From Phragmites australis (taxonomy: Eukaryota; Streptophyta; Magnoliopsida; Poales; Poaceae): DNA of 64,000 nt. The stretch spans positions 8,191,501 through 8,255,500 of the forward strand of contig NC_084938.1 in NCBI RefSeq assembly GCF_958298935.1, in the 5' to 3' direction. The notes under the pieces were generated by a model. That model made no database searches. It saw only the letters and a program-made list of their open reading frames with translations, and was not told the origin of the DNA. Below are positions 1 through 11,345 of this stretch, piece after piece (position 1 is the first letter of the stretch; every line of letters begins with the position of its first letter). The position numbers and the translations under genes were made by a program.

Positions 1-98
1 CGGTAGGGCATCAGCCTCTTGGTTATCTGTGCATGGTATGCTTCACACTGAGATGCCACGATAGGACACCTCGGCATTGCATATGGCTTCGAGGTATT
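1..98 (-). pseudogene. Ty3/gypsy RNase H domain, C-terminal scrap
   Basis: Read on the minus strand, these bases give the end of a Tat-type second RNase H domain, including a stretch like DNQEADALP, the usual 'N-x-EADALA' end of this domain. The same domain's front half resumes, in the same orientation, at 1238 beyond a CACTA fragment. I infer that this is one gypsy element cut by the CACTA insertion, with roughly 35 residues of the domain missing between the two parts. It is cut off by the window edge, so the integrase and 3' LTR are not visible. Confidence 0.6.
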
Positions 99-1237
99 CA
101 CTATGTGAAAAACAGACAAAGGAAACACGAAATTAGTGACGAGTTGTAATATGACCCATCATTTATGTTAAAAGTGACGAGTTATTTTAGGCCAGTCATA
201 AGTGACGGGTCAAGTTGTGACCCATCACTTATGACTCTTCATCAGTGATGGGTCATCCTAGGTCAGACATAAGTGATGAGTCAAGTTATGATCCATCACT
301 AATGACTAACTCATCAGTGATGGGTCATCCAAGAGAATCCGTAGTGACAGGTCAGTTTTGACCTGTCACAAATGATGAGTTTTGACCCGTGAGAATAGAT
401 AAAAGAATCTTAATTAGTCAATAATTAGATGTATTAGTCAATCAATTTGATGAAATATTAGATGTATTAGCCCATCAACCCTTCAGTTTTTTTTACGTAG
501 TTGTGACATGTCTAACATATCCTTCATAATGTATCAATTATAAATCTAGCTAGTATTAATTAAAAATAATAACTATAATTTCCTGTATCCAATAGTAAAA
601 TTTTCATTGATTTGCAAACCATAAAATGTGTAGTAAAATGGTAAAAGCAAATATCATTTTTATAAAGCAATTTGATTTATAGTAGTGTATTCGCATTTTT
701 TTATTTTTATTTTATTTTTCTCTTATTTTTTCTCACCTCACAAACACTAGAATAGGAACCATTGTACACAAACACGCGTTCCAAAAATGGTGCAGAAACT
801 TTCAGGGGCGAGAACTCAATCTTCCAAGCCATTTTTGACATCGAAAAATTTGCCTAACCTAACAAAGTAGGGGGGGAGATGTAACTTTTTCTGTAGATGT
901 CCGTAGAATCAAAAGACATCGAAATCAAAGTCCGTATGCAAGAGTTATGCTCGTTTAACCGAAGATAATCCGGATTAACTGGTTTGTGTGTCTATTGTAC
1001 AAAGCTCAAAAGTGACGGGTCATAACTGTGACCCATTACTTATTACAAGTCAAAAGTGATGGGTCATAGTTATGACCCGTCACTTATTACCTCGGCAAAA
1101 AGGTTAAAAGGATAAAATATCCTGATTCCTTCTGAACGCAAGCGAGGGTGAAGTGGTAAGGTGGAGACATGCGTGAGGGTAGGTCGTGAGTTCAATTTCC
1201 ATGGTACGCACATTATGAAAACATCTTAAAAAATAGC
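99..1237. mobile_element. CACTA (En/Spm) fragment, one terminus only
   Basis: The left end reads CACTATGTGAAAAACAGAC, a CACTA terminal inverted repeat. It is followed by many forward and reverse copies of the subterminal motif AGTGACGGGTCA / TGACCCGTCACT (about 145-380 and 1010-1090). The sequence is homologous, in inverse orientation, to the right half of the complete CACTA at 11536-12604, including the CAAAGGAAACACG box and a T-rich TTATTTTTCTC tract. No second terminus is seen at about 1237, where the sequence changes abruptly into gypsy RNase H coding DNA. The right end was therefore probably lost by deletion. No transposase is encoded. Confidence 0.75.
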
Positions 1238-1900
1238 AAGGGACGGCTTCATATTTGGCAATGTTGTTGGTTGTCTTGAATTCCAAGCAAGCGACAAACA
1301 CGGCTCACTAGCCTGTCGAGGAGATGAGGACTGCTCCGACCCCCACGTCGGTGGACCCATACGCCCTGTCGGTGTATATCATCCATATATCTTGGGGACT
1401 GGCTGCTAGGGTCAATGCATTGGGGGTAGTCCATTCAGCGATGAATTCAGCCAAGATCTGCGACTTGATGGTAGGCCGAGCCACAAACTTTGAAGGGTGC
1501 TAATTCCATGGCCCACTTGCCTATACGTCCTGACACCTAGCGATTATGTAACATGTCGCCTAGTGGGTACGAGGTTGGTATTTTGATGTCATAGGTGAGG
1601 AAGTAATGTTGGAGATTGCATGAGGCCATCAGGAGTGCATACGCCATCTTCTCAAGCTCGGTGTAGCGTGTTTTGACCCTAGCTAGGGCCTCTGAAATAT
1701 AGTAGATCGCCCCGTTGACCAGAGCGGCCCTCACTCTCCTCTTCCCGCATGAGTACCGCACTTATAGCGAAGGAAGAGACAGATAAGTACAAGAGGAGTC
1801 CTTCACCGAGAAGGGGTATAGCCAACGTCTTGAGATCGAAGAGGTGACCCTTGAGGACCTCGAAGGCTGCCTGGCACTCCACTATCCACCTGAAAGGTTC
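1238..1900 (-). pseudogene. Ty3/gypsy RNase H region (two RNase H domains)
   Basis: On the minus strand this codes for the retroviral-type RNase H after RT (motifs like YYISEALA, RYTELEKMAYAL and LQHYF at about 1590-1720). The N-terminal half of the extra plant Tat-type RNase H (YTDRA, then LEFKTTNNIAKYEAV, about 1238-1370) follows it. Having two RNase H domains is typical of the Tat lineage. Frameshifts split the reading frame and a stop follows the GAVLIS stretch. The domain breaks off at the CACTA junction. It is a non-functional remnant and belongs with the RT, protease and gag segments to its right. Confidence 0.75.
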
Positions 1901-2660
1901 AGAGCCCCGTAATGTTTTGAAAAATGGAAGGTTGTGCTTGGTGGACTTAGCGAGTAAATGGCTGAGGGCTACGAGGTGTCCTGCCAGGTGTTGGACCCCC
2001 TTCGCATTGGTGCGGGTGACATGTCTATGATGGCATGAATTTTTCTAGGGTTGGCCTCGATGCCTCTCTTGGAGACCAGGTACCCCAACAGTCTTCTAGC
2101 TTTGGCACCAAATACACACTTCTCCAGGTTGAGCCGTATGCTTGTGGCCTGGAGGCTATCAAATGTTTCTTGGAGGTCAACAATGTGGTCTACCTTGAGC
2201 TTGCTTATCATGACGATGTCATCCACATAGGCCTCCATGTTACGACCTAGCTGCTACTCTAGGATTTTGCGCACCAGGCAAGAGAAGGTGGCTCCAGTAT
2301 TTCAAAGACCAAAAGGCATCTGAACGTAACAATATACCCCAAAAGTGGTAATAAAACTAGTATTAACCTCGTACTTTGTGGCCATCCACACCTGGTGGTA
2401 TCTGGAGTATGCATCTAGGAAGCTCAGCATATCATAGCCGGCGGTGGACTCCATGAGTTGGCCGATGTGAGGGAGTGGGTACGGATCTCGGGGGTAGGCT
2501 TAGTAGAGCATTCTGAAGTCGATGCACATGCGCCACTTCCCATTGGGCTTCTTGACCAGGATAGGGTTTCATAGCAACTCAGAGTGGATGAACTCGTGGA
2601 TGACGCCAGCTTTTAGCAATTTCTAGACTTCCTCCTTAGCAGCCCATTCGAAGGATAGCT
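1900..2660 (-). pseudogene. Ty3/gypsy reverse transcriptase remnant
   Basis: The minus-strand frame at 1969-2238 carries the RT active-site motif YVDDIV (about 2211-2230), followed by LNLEKCVFGAKARRLLGYLV and KRGIEANP, the palm and thumb segments of gypsy RT. Upstream in transcription (about 2240-2600) other frames give further RT pieces, including CID-type and FPLP-like residues with many stops and shifts. RT makes cDNA from the element RNA; this copy cannot, because the frame is broken. The order RT then RNase H matches a Ty3/gypsy pol. Confidence 0.8.
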
Positions 2661-2954
2661 TACAGAACCCCTGGTGCACAGGCTTGGCCTACGGGTTGAC
2701 TCAGTGAACATGCTCGATAATGCGGTGGATGACACCGGGGAGGTCCTGTAGAGACCATACGAAGACGTCCATGTTGTTCCATAGAATGGTTAGGAGCCAA
2801 GCTTCCTGCTCCAGAGTGAGGTCCGCCCTGATTTGGAAAGTTCATCAGGATAGCCTGAACCCGATAGAACTTGCCTAATGTCCGCCTCCGGCCGCAGCCT
2901 CAGGCGCCCTGGTGCTTGAGGTATGTCAGAGAGGGTCTTCGAGGGGCTCCTTGG

Positions 2955-3456
2955 CTACATTATGGACATGGTGGCTACTAAGCGGGCAGTGTGTCTGTAC
3001 TCGATGCGCCTTGTCAGGTCTTGATTGCGATGGATGGAGATCAGCCCCTGAGGACTGCGTACCTTCATGCAGAGGTAGTTGTGATGGGGAATTGCATCAA
3101 ACTTGTTTAGAGTCCCCCAACCTAGGATGACATTGTATGCGTAGGGCACATTCACCAAGTCAAATGTGCTTGTCTCGGTCCGTGAAGTGGGGCCTCCACT
3201 GAAGGTGATTGAAAGTTCTATCTGTCATGGCATCTAGCGGGGCCCTGTTAAACCGTTGAAGGGGCCTCCGGGCCGGAGTGAGCCGGTCTCGTAAAATGCA
3301 GAGCTGGTAGAAGGCATGCACAAAGAGAAGATCAGTGGAGCTTCCTCCATCAACCAGCGCCCTTTGGACTTCGGCATCGACAATTTTTACTATGGCAACA
3401 AGGGCATCGGTGTGGGGGAATATCACCCCATTAGCGTCGTCGAGGGTGAAAGGCAT
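2955..3456 (-). pseudogene. Ty3/gypsy aspartic protease remnant
   Basis: The minus-strand frame 3160-3456 includes FPHTDALV followed by ALVDGGSSTDLLF (catalytic triad at about 3343-3351). This is the Tat-lineage form of the retroviral aspartic protease active site, where DGGSS replaces D(T/S)GA. The downstream frame 2955-3158 holds PYAYNVILGWGTLNKFDAIP and HHNYLCMK, the conserved end of the domain before RT. The domain is split by a frameshift near 3160. In a working element this protease matures the gag-pol polyprotein. The same domain, less damaged, is present in the element at 26266-37939. Confidence 0.8.
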
Positions 3457-5205
3457 GGGGGCTACGGCCTATCCTGAGTCTTGATGATGAGCACAGGTTG
3501 CCCTGATATGGTTGACACCATGTATGTAGTCCCACCTCTACCGCTTCAAGGTGCCCCCGGTGGCTCCCCCTCCCATTATGGACAGAATCACGTTTCTGAT
3601 CTACTACCCTCCTTCAACGTACTGCACTGTGGGCGGCAGAGGTGGAGGGGTCAAGGCCAGCTGAGGAGGGTTTGGCAAGGCTAGGTGATCCTCCCAGTGG
3701 CCCGTTGTAGACCTACAGCCTCCAGCCTGCTCATCTCCGGGCCTATCTCCTGCCACACGAGTGGCTTGCCGCTTGAGGTATTACCCTCAGAACGTTATGA
3801 GGGTTCTATAGCCCTCCATGTTGTGGGCTCGCCCGGCCCCATGCAGGGTGCACTAGTACCCCTCTTTGGGCTACTGACCGGAGGCACGCTGCCGCTCGAG
3901 GAACATGTCGAGGCTCCTGTGGCAGCTTCCCCTATCCTGGGGTGGGTTCAAAGCCCCACACATGCTCGATGTTATGGATACCATGTTGTGGGTGCCGTCG
4001 AGGCCTACGTCATCTAGAGCCCTCAACCTCCTCAGAGCCCCTTTTCGTTAGGGTAGACGGAGGGGCTCGGGATTTCCCTACTTGCGAAGTTGATCTTGCA
4101 GGTACGACAAAGGGGTCTAAGATGACCTCCATGGTATCACGGCGGAGCCACTCCTCCTTGGCTTGAGCGTATTCCTCAAACTTGCACTTGAAGGCATTCA
4201 CCGCACGCACCGGGCGTCGGTGCAACCGATCGAAGAGTGGTCCGAATGCCAGGCCCTGGGTCACCACCTCTATGACTGATGACTCTGACATGCCCTTTAT
4301 GTGGGCCTAGGTCTGCGCAAACCTCCAGAAGCAATCCTAGAGGGTTTCGCCCGGCTGTTGCCTGACGGTGAACAGGATGCCAGAGGTTACCTGGAAGTTA
4401 TCATAGAAGGAATCTTGGAGCTAGGACCAGGTGTAAATGGACCCTGGCTCTAATGCCCAGAACAACTAGAGGGCTACTCCATCCAAGGCAAGGGGGGACA
4501 GTTGACCATGGTGGCCTGCCCCGCCTCCATTGGCCTTGATGTTCATACGACCAAATAACCTCCTTTGGGTCTGAATCACCCCTAGATTTAGGAAGTTTGG
4601 GGGTCCAAAACCTATTCGGAAAGGGCACAGTCTACAGGCCCTCTTGCAGGGGTGAGTTAGAGTCCAGGAGTGGAGTTTCATGCTGACGGACCCAGGGCGT
4701 AGTCGTGTGCAGAGCGTCCGGGGGCGACTCTCGGGGGCGATGAAGGGCACTGGCAACACCCTCGGTGGCCCCGGAGCCCCAAGTCCTACTGTGTTAGCCG
4801 TCATGGAGTGAGCTTAGCTATGACTGCGGTCTGATGTGTAGCCCCAAGGGCCACCTATAGCTCTTCCAGTTGGGCCCGATGGGCCACCACATGTGCCAGT
4901 GGCCAGTGGCACCTCGGTCGCAGCCCCTTGAGGTGCCACGATGTTGTCTCCATACTGCTGCTATAGGGCCTCTAAACTGACAGGGTCTGCAGTGTTAGCC
5001 GTAGTCAGGACCACGACCACACCGATGATGGTCGTGGCGCCCTCATTTCGCCTGAGTGTGGACTCGTCATCGCCCCAGTTGCGGTGTCAGCATCGGCGTA
5101 ATGCGTGTTTGGCCACGGCTGCCATGCAGACTTTCGTGCATGCATGGATGTGGAGCCAGGTACTCCGGCCACCTCGTGGGTGGTCTTTTTCTTCAGCGGC
5201 ATCCT
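3457..5205 (-). pseudogene. Ty3/gypsy gag remnant
   Basis: Minus-strand frames across this interval (best at 4010-4291 and 4466-4804) fit a Tat-type gag. Near 4200-4300 there is AFGPLFDRL and then VNAFKCKFEEYAQAKEEW, a linker following the capsid region. The frame beginning at 5202, just inside the PBS, starts with MPLKKKT and is the likely gag N-terminus. Frames are broken by many shifts and stops, so no full protein is possible. Gag would form the virus-like particle. Assignment rests on order (LTR, PBS, gag, protease, RT, RNase H) and on these short motifs. The middle of the region is poorly resolved. Confidence 0.6.
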
Positions 5206-5227
5206 ACCTCTCCTAGTGCTTCTACGG

Positions 5228-5245
5228 TCCCCACGAACGGCGCTA
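5228..5245 (-). other. Primer binding site of the minus-strand gypsy element
   Basis: On the minus strand this reads TAGCGCCGTTCGTGGGGA, five bases after the proposed LTR end. It resembles the TGGCGCCGT-type PBS of plant Tat elements (complementary to the 3' end of a tRNA, probably tRNA-Asp) with one mismatch at position 2. It fixes the orientation of the element and the inner LTR border. Confidence 0.65.
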
Positions 5246-5250
5246 GCTAT

Positions 5251-6088
5251 TGGTGAAAGAAAATGTCTTCCACAAACAAGGTGCAGTGAGAATCATTCTA
5301 AATAGAGCAACTCAAATTTGGAGAAGTTGTTGAGAGGAAGAGAATGCTTGCAATAGTTCTCAGAAATTTCCGTCCATGGCACCATGTGCCCATGGTCAGT
5401 ATTTATATTGGATTTGTGCTTACAATAGTTCTAACTACAGCATAAGGTTACAGACATACCCCATCAGTGGTACAGACATGAGCTACTACTAGTTTAACCG
5501 GGTTACAGGGCCAGTTTCATACTAGATCGCCTAGGCCAGAGGCCGAAATATCGACACGTTGATGACATCACCTAACCATGGCAGTCACAGCAGTGGTGAG
5601 TTGCCATTGTGCTTGGTCGGTTGCCAAATACGACGCCAGTCTTGTCCGGCATGTTAGGACGGCCACCACTTGCACTAGCATGTTAGGGCAGCCACCACTT
5701 GATGGGCATTAAATACTAGTCACATCACGACAGATACCACATGGTTGGTGGGCTCGGCCCTACTGGTCTCACTGGGGGGGGGGCTCTCCCTTCCCCATGC
5801 CTCCGGAGGTCCATGGCCTCCGATGATTAGTAGCCTCTCGAAGGCTCTGAAGGCTTGGGTCGCCGGGACTGCCCTGTAGCCCGGGGCTCTGGAAGGGTCC
5901 TGAGTTTGATGGTCTTCGGTCTTAAGCGGGCGAATTCAAGGGGCGACGGGGGTCACCATGGCTCTAGAGGGGTCTTGAGTTTGATGGTCTTCGGTCTTAA
6001 GCGGGCGGAGACAAGGGGCGATGGGTGTCCTTGATGGCAACCCCTAGCACTTATAAATAGAAATGGAGGGACTAAATATGCTACAACA
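5251..6088 (-). repeat. 5' LTR of the minus-strand Ty3/gypsy element
   Basis: The LTR runs (minus strand) from TGTTGTAGC at 6088 to TTTCACCA at 5251, next to the PBS. A TATA-like AATATAAATA lies at about 5398-5410 on the minus strand, leaving a U5/R of about 150 bp. U3 contains a tandem duplication of about 76 bp (near 5896-5955 and 5972-6030) sharing GAGTTTGATGGTCTTCGGTC. It also holds a shorter repeat around GGCCACCACTTG (5650-5705). The 3' LTR lies outside the window, so length and target duplication cannot be confirmed; the outer border is an inference from TG/CA ends. Confidence 0.55.
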
Positions 6089-7139
6089 AAATTGAGAGGT
6101 CAAAGGTGAGTTTACACAACCATGACGATATCCAATATGACTATTTTTTTCAAGTAGAGCACTCAATTTGGTTCATCTCAAAGTTTTTTTGGGGGGAGAG
6201 AGGGGTTGTGCAGAAAAACCAGGATCAAGTCAGGAGATTTAGCCAAGCTCAAAGCAAGCCTAGAGCAAGTCGAGTTCAAGTGTCTCACCAATGTCAAGAT
6301 CTATTTTACGGTCCTATCTCATTGGAGACCTCACTCGGTGAAGTTAGGGCCCATGTAGCAGTCAAGGTGTAGGGTTCACTGAGATCCAAGTTTAGTGGGG
6401 AGGACGGGCCGCAAGGCATATGTCGCTGGGTGATGGTATAACGAGGTGGCAGTTTTAGCGCTATATGCAGGCACAAGGAAGGGTAGTAGGCGATGAAGGT
6501 TGAAGTAGGAGATAAGAAGATGAAGTTATTAGGCTGCACTGGTAAATCTTGAGCTTGCCGGTTCCAGAGACAAGCTAGAAGGACAGCAGTGTGAGCTGAG
6601 GTGGAGGCAGGGCTTGGCTTCATATATAGGAAAGAAGCTATTAGCGCCAAAGCTGCTTGGCGCTGACAGCGGAATTGCCAGGCGGTTGTAGTGAGGGAGG
6701 GCTCACAGCCGGTGTGGTTGAGCGGGAAGGGGTGGTAGGTGCAGGCAGGGCTATTTCGTTGGGTATAATGTGTTTTCTAGTGTGGTTGTAAATAAGGCAG
6801 GATGAAAGAGGCCTGAAGGACCCCCGCAGTGGAAATAGGGACCCCGGGACAAGGGTATAATAGACTTGATAATTATGGTATTATAAGTCCAGTAAATAAG
6901 ATAGTTTTAGAAGTATGGTTCGTATTGGCAAATACCAGTTTTCTTTTGTGCAATTATGGTTAATACTTATATTTACCTGCATGAATTGCGAACAGTAAAA
7001 CAAGTTAGGCATAGTCGCAAACTTGCGGTTATGTGACACTTGGCTGTTGGGCAGCTCGTCATGATTGTAACTATATGATGCACGTGAACTTCTAAGAGCC
7101 TGTATACTATATGATTTTCAATATTTCTCCAGGGTAATT
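6089..7139. other. Intergenic sequence without a recognised gene
   Basis: About 1 kb between the gypsy LTR and the solo LTR. It contains a 114-codon minus-strand open frame (6306-6650) of low-complexity composition and a shorter plus frame (6106-6372). I recognise no domain in either. A minus-strand TATATATG-like box near 6620-6635 precedes nothing convincing. I regard the interval as non-coding or highly decayed repeat DNA. Confidence 0.4.
7135..7139. repeat. Target site duplication TAATT (left)
   Basis: Five bases immediately left of the solo LTR, repeated exactly at 8751-8755. This is the length expected for copia integrase. Confidence 0.85.
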
Positions 7140-8750
7140 TGTTGGGTAACAGGCAGGCTACGCTAGCCTAAAATTAAAAAAAAAATTACCGTATTCATCC
7201 AGGAAACCATGCTAGTAGGAGATTATAGATCGTTACCGCTTGACGTGTAGTGTAGCGAAAAAAGAGTTAGAGTAGACCGATCCAATGTCGTGCGCGTCGA
7301 ACTCCTCAAGCAGCTTTTCCATCAGATCCAAGACCAGCCCCGGGCATGTGGTCATGCTCCCCAACCAACTCCGAGCAGGTGATCGTGCTCCTCGACCAGC
7401 TTCCGATTAGGTCTGTTACGTCCTCGACCAGGTTTTAGTGGTCGTGTCGTGCTGTCTGAACAGATCCGAGTGGTCACGTTGTGCTCCGCTATTAGACGAG
7501 CAGGTACATCAACTAGTTCATCATGGTCGGTGACCAGTCTTGAACATGTCGCGATCAACTCGTCGAGAAGATCAGCGCCGTAATAGCAGCAGCGCATCTA
7601 CGGTATCTGCACATACTGGGCAGAAATGCCGAGCGTCGATGTGCTAGCACCACACGCGCGGCTAAGGTTTTGGAAGAACATGTAGAAGGCTACGGCTAGG
7701 GTTTCAGAGTGGCTCAACCTTAGCACGCCCTACCCACGCCTCTCCTTGTATAGAGGTTGTCAATGGGCTCCCACCTTGGAATCCCTTTAGGACTCTAACA
7801 CCTAATGGATCAAATCCAATCAAAACCCATATACTAATCCAATTCACATGTTCTGTTCCAACCCTTTAAGTGTGTGACCGTTAGGTTCATGTATAAACGG
7901 CTACGACTCGAAAACCCTTTCCAAATAGAAATCAATAGCGGTCCCTAGCAGGACATGTTGACTCCCGAGTATACACAAAAAATCATATCGACTGAACCTT
8001 GGTATACACATGCACCAATCCCTTCACCTCACGATACCAGTTAAGCTCAAGGTGAGATACGTGCCACCCTTGTGATAGCTCGACCATTCACTCGATCAAT
8101 TAGTGGATTCGTCATGACTAACTCTTTAATCATATTGGCATGGCCATGCACTTTCTCGATCCAACTACCTCGAGAGGCCCAGAGATATCTCTCCCGTTAT
8201 CAAGGATGGGCAAATTTCATCTTGATCGCTCACACCTCACGACATGTTTCATGAGAAGCCCGAAAACTACCTTTATGACTACCTAGTTACGGAATAGCGT
8301 TTGGCTGCCTTAAGGTATGCCACTACACATTCTGGAAATCAATGACGATCTCAGGTTTAAGGATCTTGTAGGTATACTATTTGAGATAACAACTGATGTC
8401 ACATCATAAATAACAAATCCAGCAGTATCTCAAGGTGGGTCTATCCAACATCATATTTTCTAACATAAATACCCACATTATTGACTTGGTATCTCTATAC
8501 ATATGATCCATGAAACGTGATCATCAATCAATATATGTGCTAGTCTTATGTATCATTACAATGATATGCGATTAGGAATCGACTAAGAATAACATCATGA
8601 TATAAACAAAGAGTTTCATGAACAAGTCACATACTTGCCAATCAATGTAAAGAGTAGTCATTATTGGAATAACATATTATTCAAAAGTATATTAATATAG
8701 ACTTGTGATATAATCATCTTTATGATTGCCTCTGGGGCATATCACCTTCA
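7140..8750 (-). mobile_element. Solo LTR of an Angela/BARE-like Ty1/copia element
   Basis: A 1,611-bp block with plus-strand ends TGTTGGGTAACAGG (7140) and ATATCACCTTCA (8750) is flanked on both sides by TAATT (7135-7139 and 8751-8755), a perfect 5-bp target duplication. In minus orientation it starts with the family signature ATATGCCCCAGAGGCAAT. It also holds phrases typical of this group, such as GTTTCATGGATCATATGTATA and CCACCTTGAGATACTGC. No internal region adjoins it, so it is best read as a solo LTR left by LTR-LTR recombination. Open frames inside it (7352-7597, 8072-8254) are not genes. Confidence 0.85.
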
Positions 8751-8755
8751 TAATT
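8751..8755. repeat. Target site duplication TAATT (right)
   Basis: Right copy of the 5-bp duplication flanking the solo LTR at 7140-8750. Confidence 0.85.
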
Positions 8756-8972
8756 TTGCAATTGGCTGATGGTTATTCATCTCCATTTAGATGTTACTTG
8801 TATGGCCAAAGGTTCCTAATTTAATTAAGATATTTCCCAGTGTTGAAAACAAACTAATTCTCAATAAAATTATACCACATAAAAAATTTAGCAATATAGT
8901 TTGTCGGTCACTTCATAGTACAACCCTCAGAAATGTTGAATCATTTGTAGTGAGATTGTGCGTGACCATTAG

Positions 8973-10183
8973 GGATACTATAAAAACTATTTTCTTTACA
9001 CTCAGGGGTTATTTCTTCAAGCGGATTGTCATTTTACCACCTGAGCAGGCTCCTGTGGTTTTGGATTGTTTGTGAAAATAAATTTTCATAAGTTCCTGCT
9101 TATGAGAGCCATCTGTGCAAATGGGATTATTACCATAGGTAGTTTCTTATATGCACCGCCTGTGTAAATAGTCATTTCCGGAGACAGTTCTTTATGTGAA
9201 TTGTCTCCGGAAATAAGATGATTACTACAGACGGTTTATATAAGAAACAGTCTCTGGAAATGCATATTTTTTTGAAGTGGTTTCTATGTGAATCGCCTTT
9301 GGTAATGAGAATGATTTTCAGAAACGGCTTCTTATATGAACCTCTTTTGGTAATAAGTTGCAAAAATTTATAATTTTTTCATACGAACTCGAATAGGGAC
9401 AAATATGTGAAAATTGTACACCTCGACGAGATCTACATCTTTGTAGTTAAAAACTTTTTTATTTGAAGTTATTTAGATGTTCAAATAATTGTTTGACACG
9501 GATCAAATTACAAGAGAATGTATGTTTGCGAAGAATCCAATTTATTTTAGAAGCAATAAAAATATAGAAGATTATCTACAGAAGATATTGTAGTTTTCTC
9601 TCTAGATTTATAGGCACACGTTCATTTGTAGGCTTTTATCTGTATGTGATTTCTCTTTAAATGATTATTTGGACATCTAAATTACTTTAAATGGAAAGGT
9701 TTCAACTATAAAGTTGTAGATCTCGTCGAGAGCTACAATTTTTATATAAATTTTGTCCCTATCCAATTTTGTATGAAAAAATTATGAATTTTTGCAACTT
9801 ATTTCCAGAGGTGGTTTCTTATGTGAAGCGCCTCAGGTAATGGAGATGATTTCTAGAGACGGTTCCTTACGTGAACCGCCTCTGGTAATAGGTTACAAAA
9901 ATTTATAACTTTTTCATACGAAGTCAGATATTGATAAACTTTATATAAAAGTTGTAGCTCTCGACGAGATCTACGAATTTGTAGTTGAAGTCGTTTAGAT
10001 GTCTAAATAATCGTTTGAAATCTCAGATAGAAGAGAACCGCCTGTGGTAATCTGTTTCCGCATGCGATCTCTTTTACACCTGTGAAAATCATCCATTTCT
10101 ACAGACCTTCGAGCAGAGACGGGTGGCTAAATGTCTATGCAAATGGGTTACCACCTATCTCTAAAAATAGTATTTATAGTAGC
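8973..10183. mobile_element. Non-autonomous CACTA element with internal inverted repeat
   Basis: The left end (ATACTATAAAAACTATTTTC) and right end (CTCTAAAAATAGTATTTATA, then GTAGCA) are degenerate inverted copies of the terminus CACTACTACAAAAACTATTT found at 20628. Between them are many copies of the subterminal motif ACCGCCT(C/G)TGGTAAT / GGTTTCTTATGTGAACCGCC, the same motif as beside the 20628 terminus. I infer it is a non-autonomous relative of that element. The termini have drifted and no clean 3-bp duplication is visible. There is no coding capacity. The centre is a long imperfect inverted repeat described separately. Confidence 0.7.
9322..9835. repeat. Long imperfect inverted repeat inside CACTA
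   Basis: The left arm (about 9322-9560) and right arm (about 9590-9835) pair around a centre near 9578. Shared stretches include AATAAGTTGCAAAAATTTAT and CTCGACGAGATCTAC on one arm and their reverse complements on the other. A further direct copy of part of the left arm lies at about 9893-10020. The arms show scattered mismatches and small gaps. If transcribed it would fold into a hairpin of about 240 bp. Confidence 0.75.
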
Positions 10184-10378
10184 AGGGTGCGCGGATCATG
10201 AGACTCCTTCCTTTTTTATCTTTTTTGTTGTTTTCTCTGTGCGCTGTTATTGTTGTACCTATGATTTCAATTTCAATTTTCTTTACATTCATAAGTACTC
10301 AACAATTTAGAGGTAATGCAACAAAATTATTTTCTCAGAGTGCATAACACGTTTCCTAATGATAAAGTAGTCTTAATA

Positions 10379-10720
10379 CACTACCAAAAAATATCAAATA
10401 GGACACGCGCGCTCTATCGGTGTCGATTCATGGAAAACCGAGGAAAACAACACTGGTACAATTATCATTTTTTGTTCTTGGCTCCAACAGCCAGTAATGA
10501 CTCAGGAATCTATAGCTCACGCTGATAACCCCATGTCAGTGTTGATTCGAAACTAAACTAAATTTCCACACTAGAACCGACATAGGGTAATCAATGTTTG
10601 TACCAAATTAGAACAATCATATGGCACGTATACATCAGTGTCGATTTGATATTAGGGTTATCATGGTCGGTTACATACTACAACAATCACAAATACATTA
10701 TCAATGTCTGCTCCATAGTG
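10379..10720. mobile_element. Possible CACTA-like terminus with CGGTGTCGATT repeats
   Basis: CACTACCAAAAAATATC at 10379 resembles a CACTA end. It is followed by repeats of (C/A)GGTGTCGATT and matching inverted forms (near 10417, 10533, 10570, 10634 and 10660), the layout of a subterminal region. The opposite end and a target duplication were not found, so this could be a truncated terminus or a chance match. Confidence 0.4.
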
Positions 10721-11199
10721 GACCTGACAGAGATAATATTTTAAAGTTCCTGCTATCGCAAAATTTGAATGAGTATTGGGAGTACATAAAAATGTTTATT
10801 TGTACAATGATAATAGGGAAATAATTCTTAATTCTTGTCTAAATATTTGAGTACAGTGGTAATAAAGAAATAATCCTTGATTCTTCTTTAAATATTTGTT
10901 ATTTCTAAAGCAAGAATGTTACTGAAATATTATGTGATCCACGTTCAATGGTGACTTGCCTGAGGCATCAAATATGTCGCTAAAAATATTTCAGTGACAT
11001 AATTTCAGCAAACTGTTATTAATACTAGTAGCCATAATAAAGCATCAAATTTCGCTAAAAATCCCCATATTTACCCATCCACTGACCGCACACCGTCGTG
11101 TGGCCTTGTGGGCCAGTGTTGCGCGCCATATATCAAATGTAGCTCGGCATTGTAACACTCAGAGCAGCTCATGCCAGCACCCTGCAGCTGCCTGCAGGT
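10721..11199. other. AT-rich intergenic spacer
   Basis: No coding frame, RNA gene or clear repeat structure is recognised here. ATG frames at 10621-10824 and 11100-11327 are short, lack domains and lie in repeat-derived DNA. Confidence 0.4.
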
Positions 11200-11345
11200 C
11201 TCTGAAGCTTTTTTATTTATATATTTTTATTTTTCAATATTTGCAAAAATACACGCCTATTTTAAAATATTACATATCTAGTCTACTGTCACCTATTGTA
11301 AGGGCAACATCAAGATATCGGTCATGAGCGATACCTTGTGGGATC
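11200..11345 (+). repeat. Inverted-repeat arm (left) around CACTA
   Basis: This matches the reverse complement of 12606-12775 over most of its length. Shared features include TTTTTCAATATTTG, ACACG..TATTTTAAAATATT, GTAAGGGCAAC and ATACCTT(G/T)TGGGA(T/C)CC. The two arms enclose the CACTA insertion at 11536-12604, so the CACTA probably landed inside a foldback or Mutator-like unit. No outer termini or duplication were identified. Confidence 0.6.

Noticed and set aside
7352..8254. ORFs inside the solo LTR
   Set aside because: The block is bounded by a perfect TSD and has LTR family signatures; the frames are short and domain-free.
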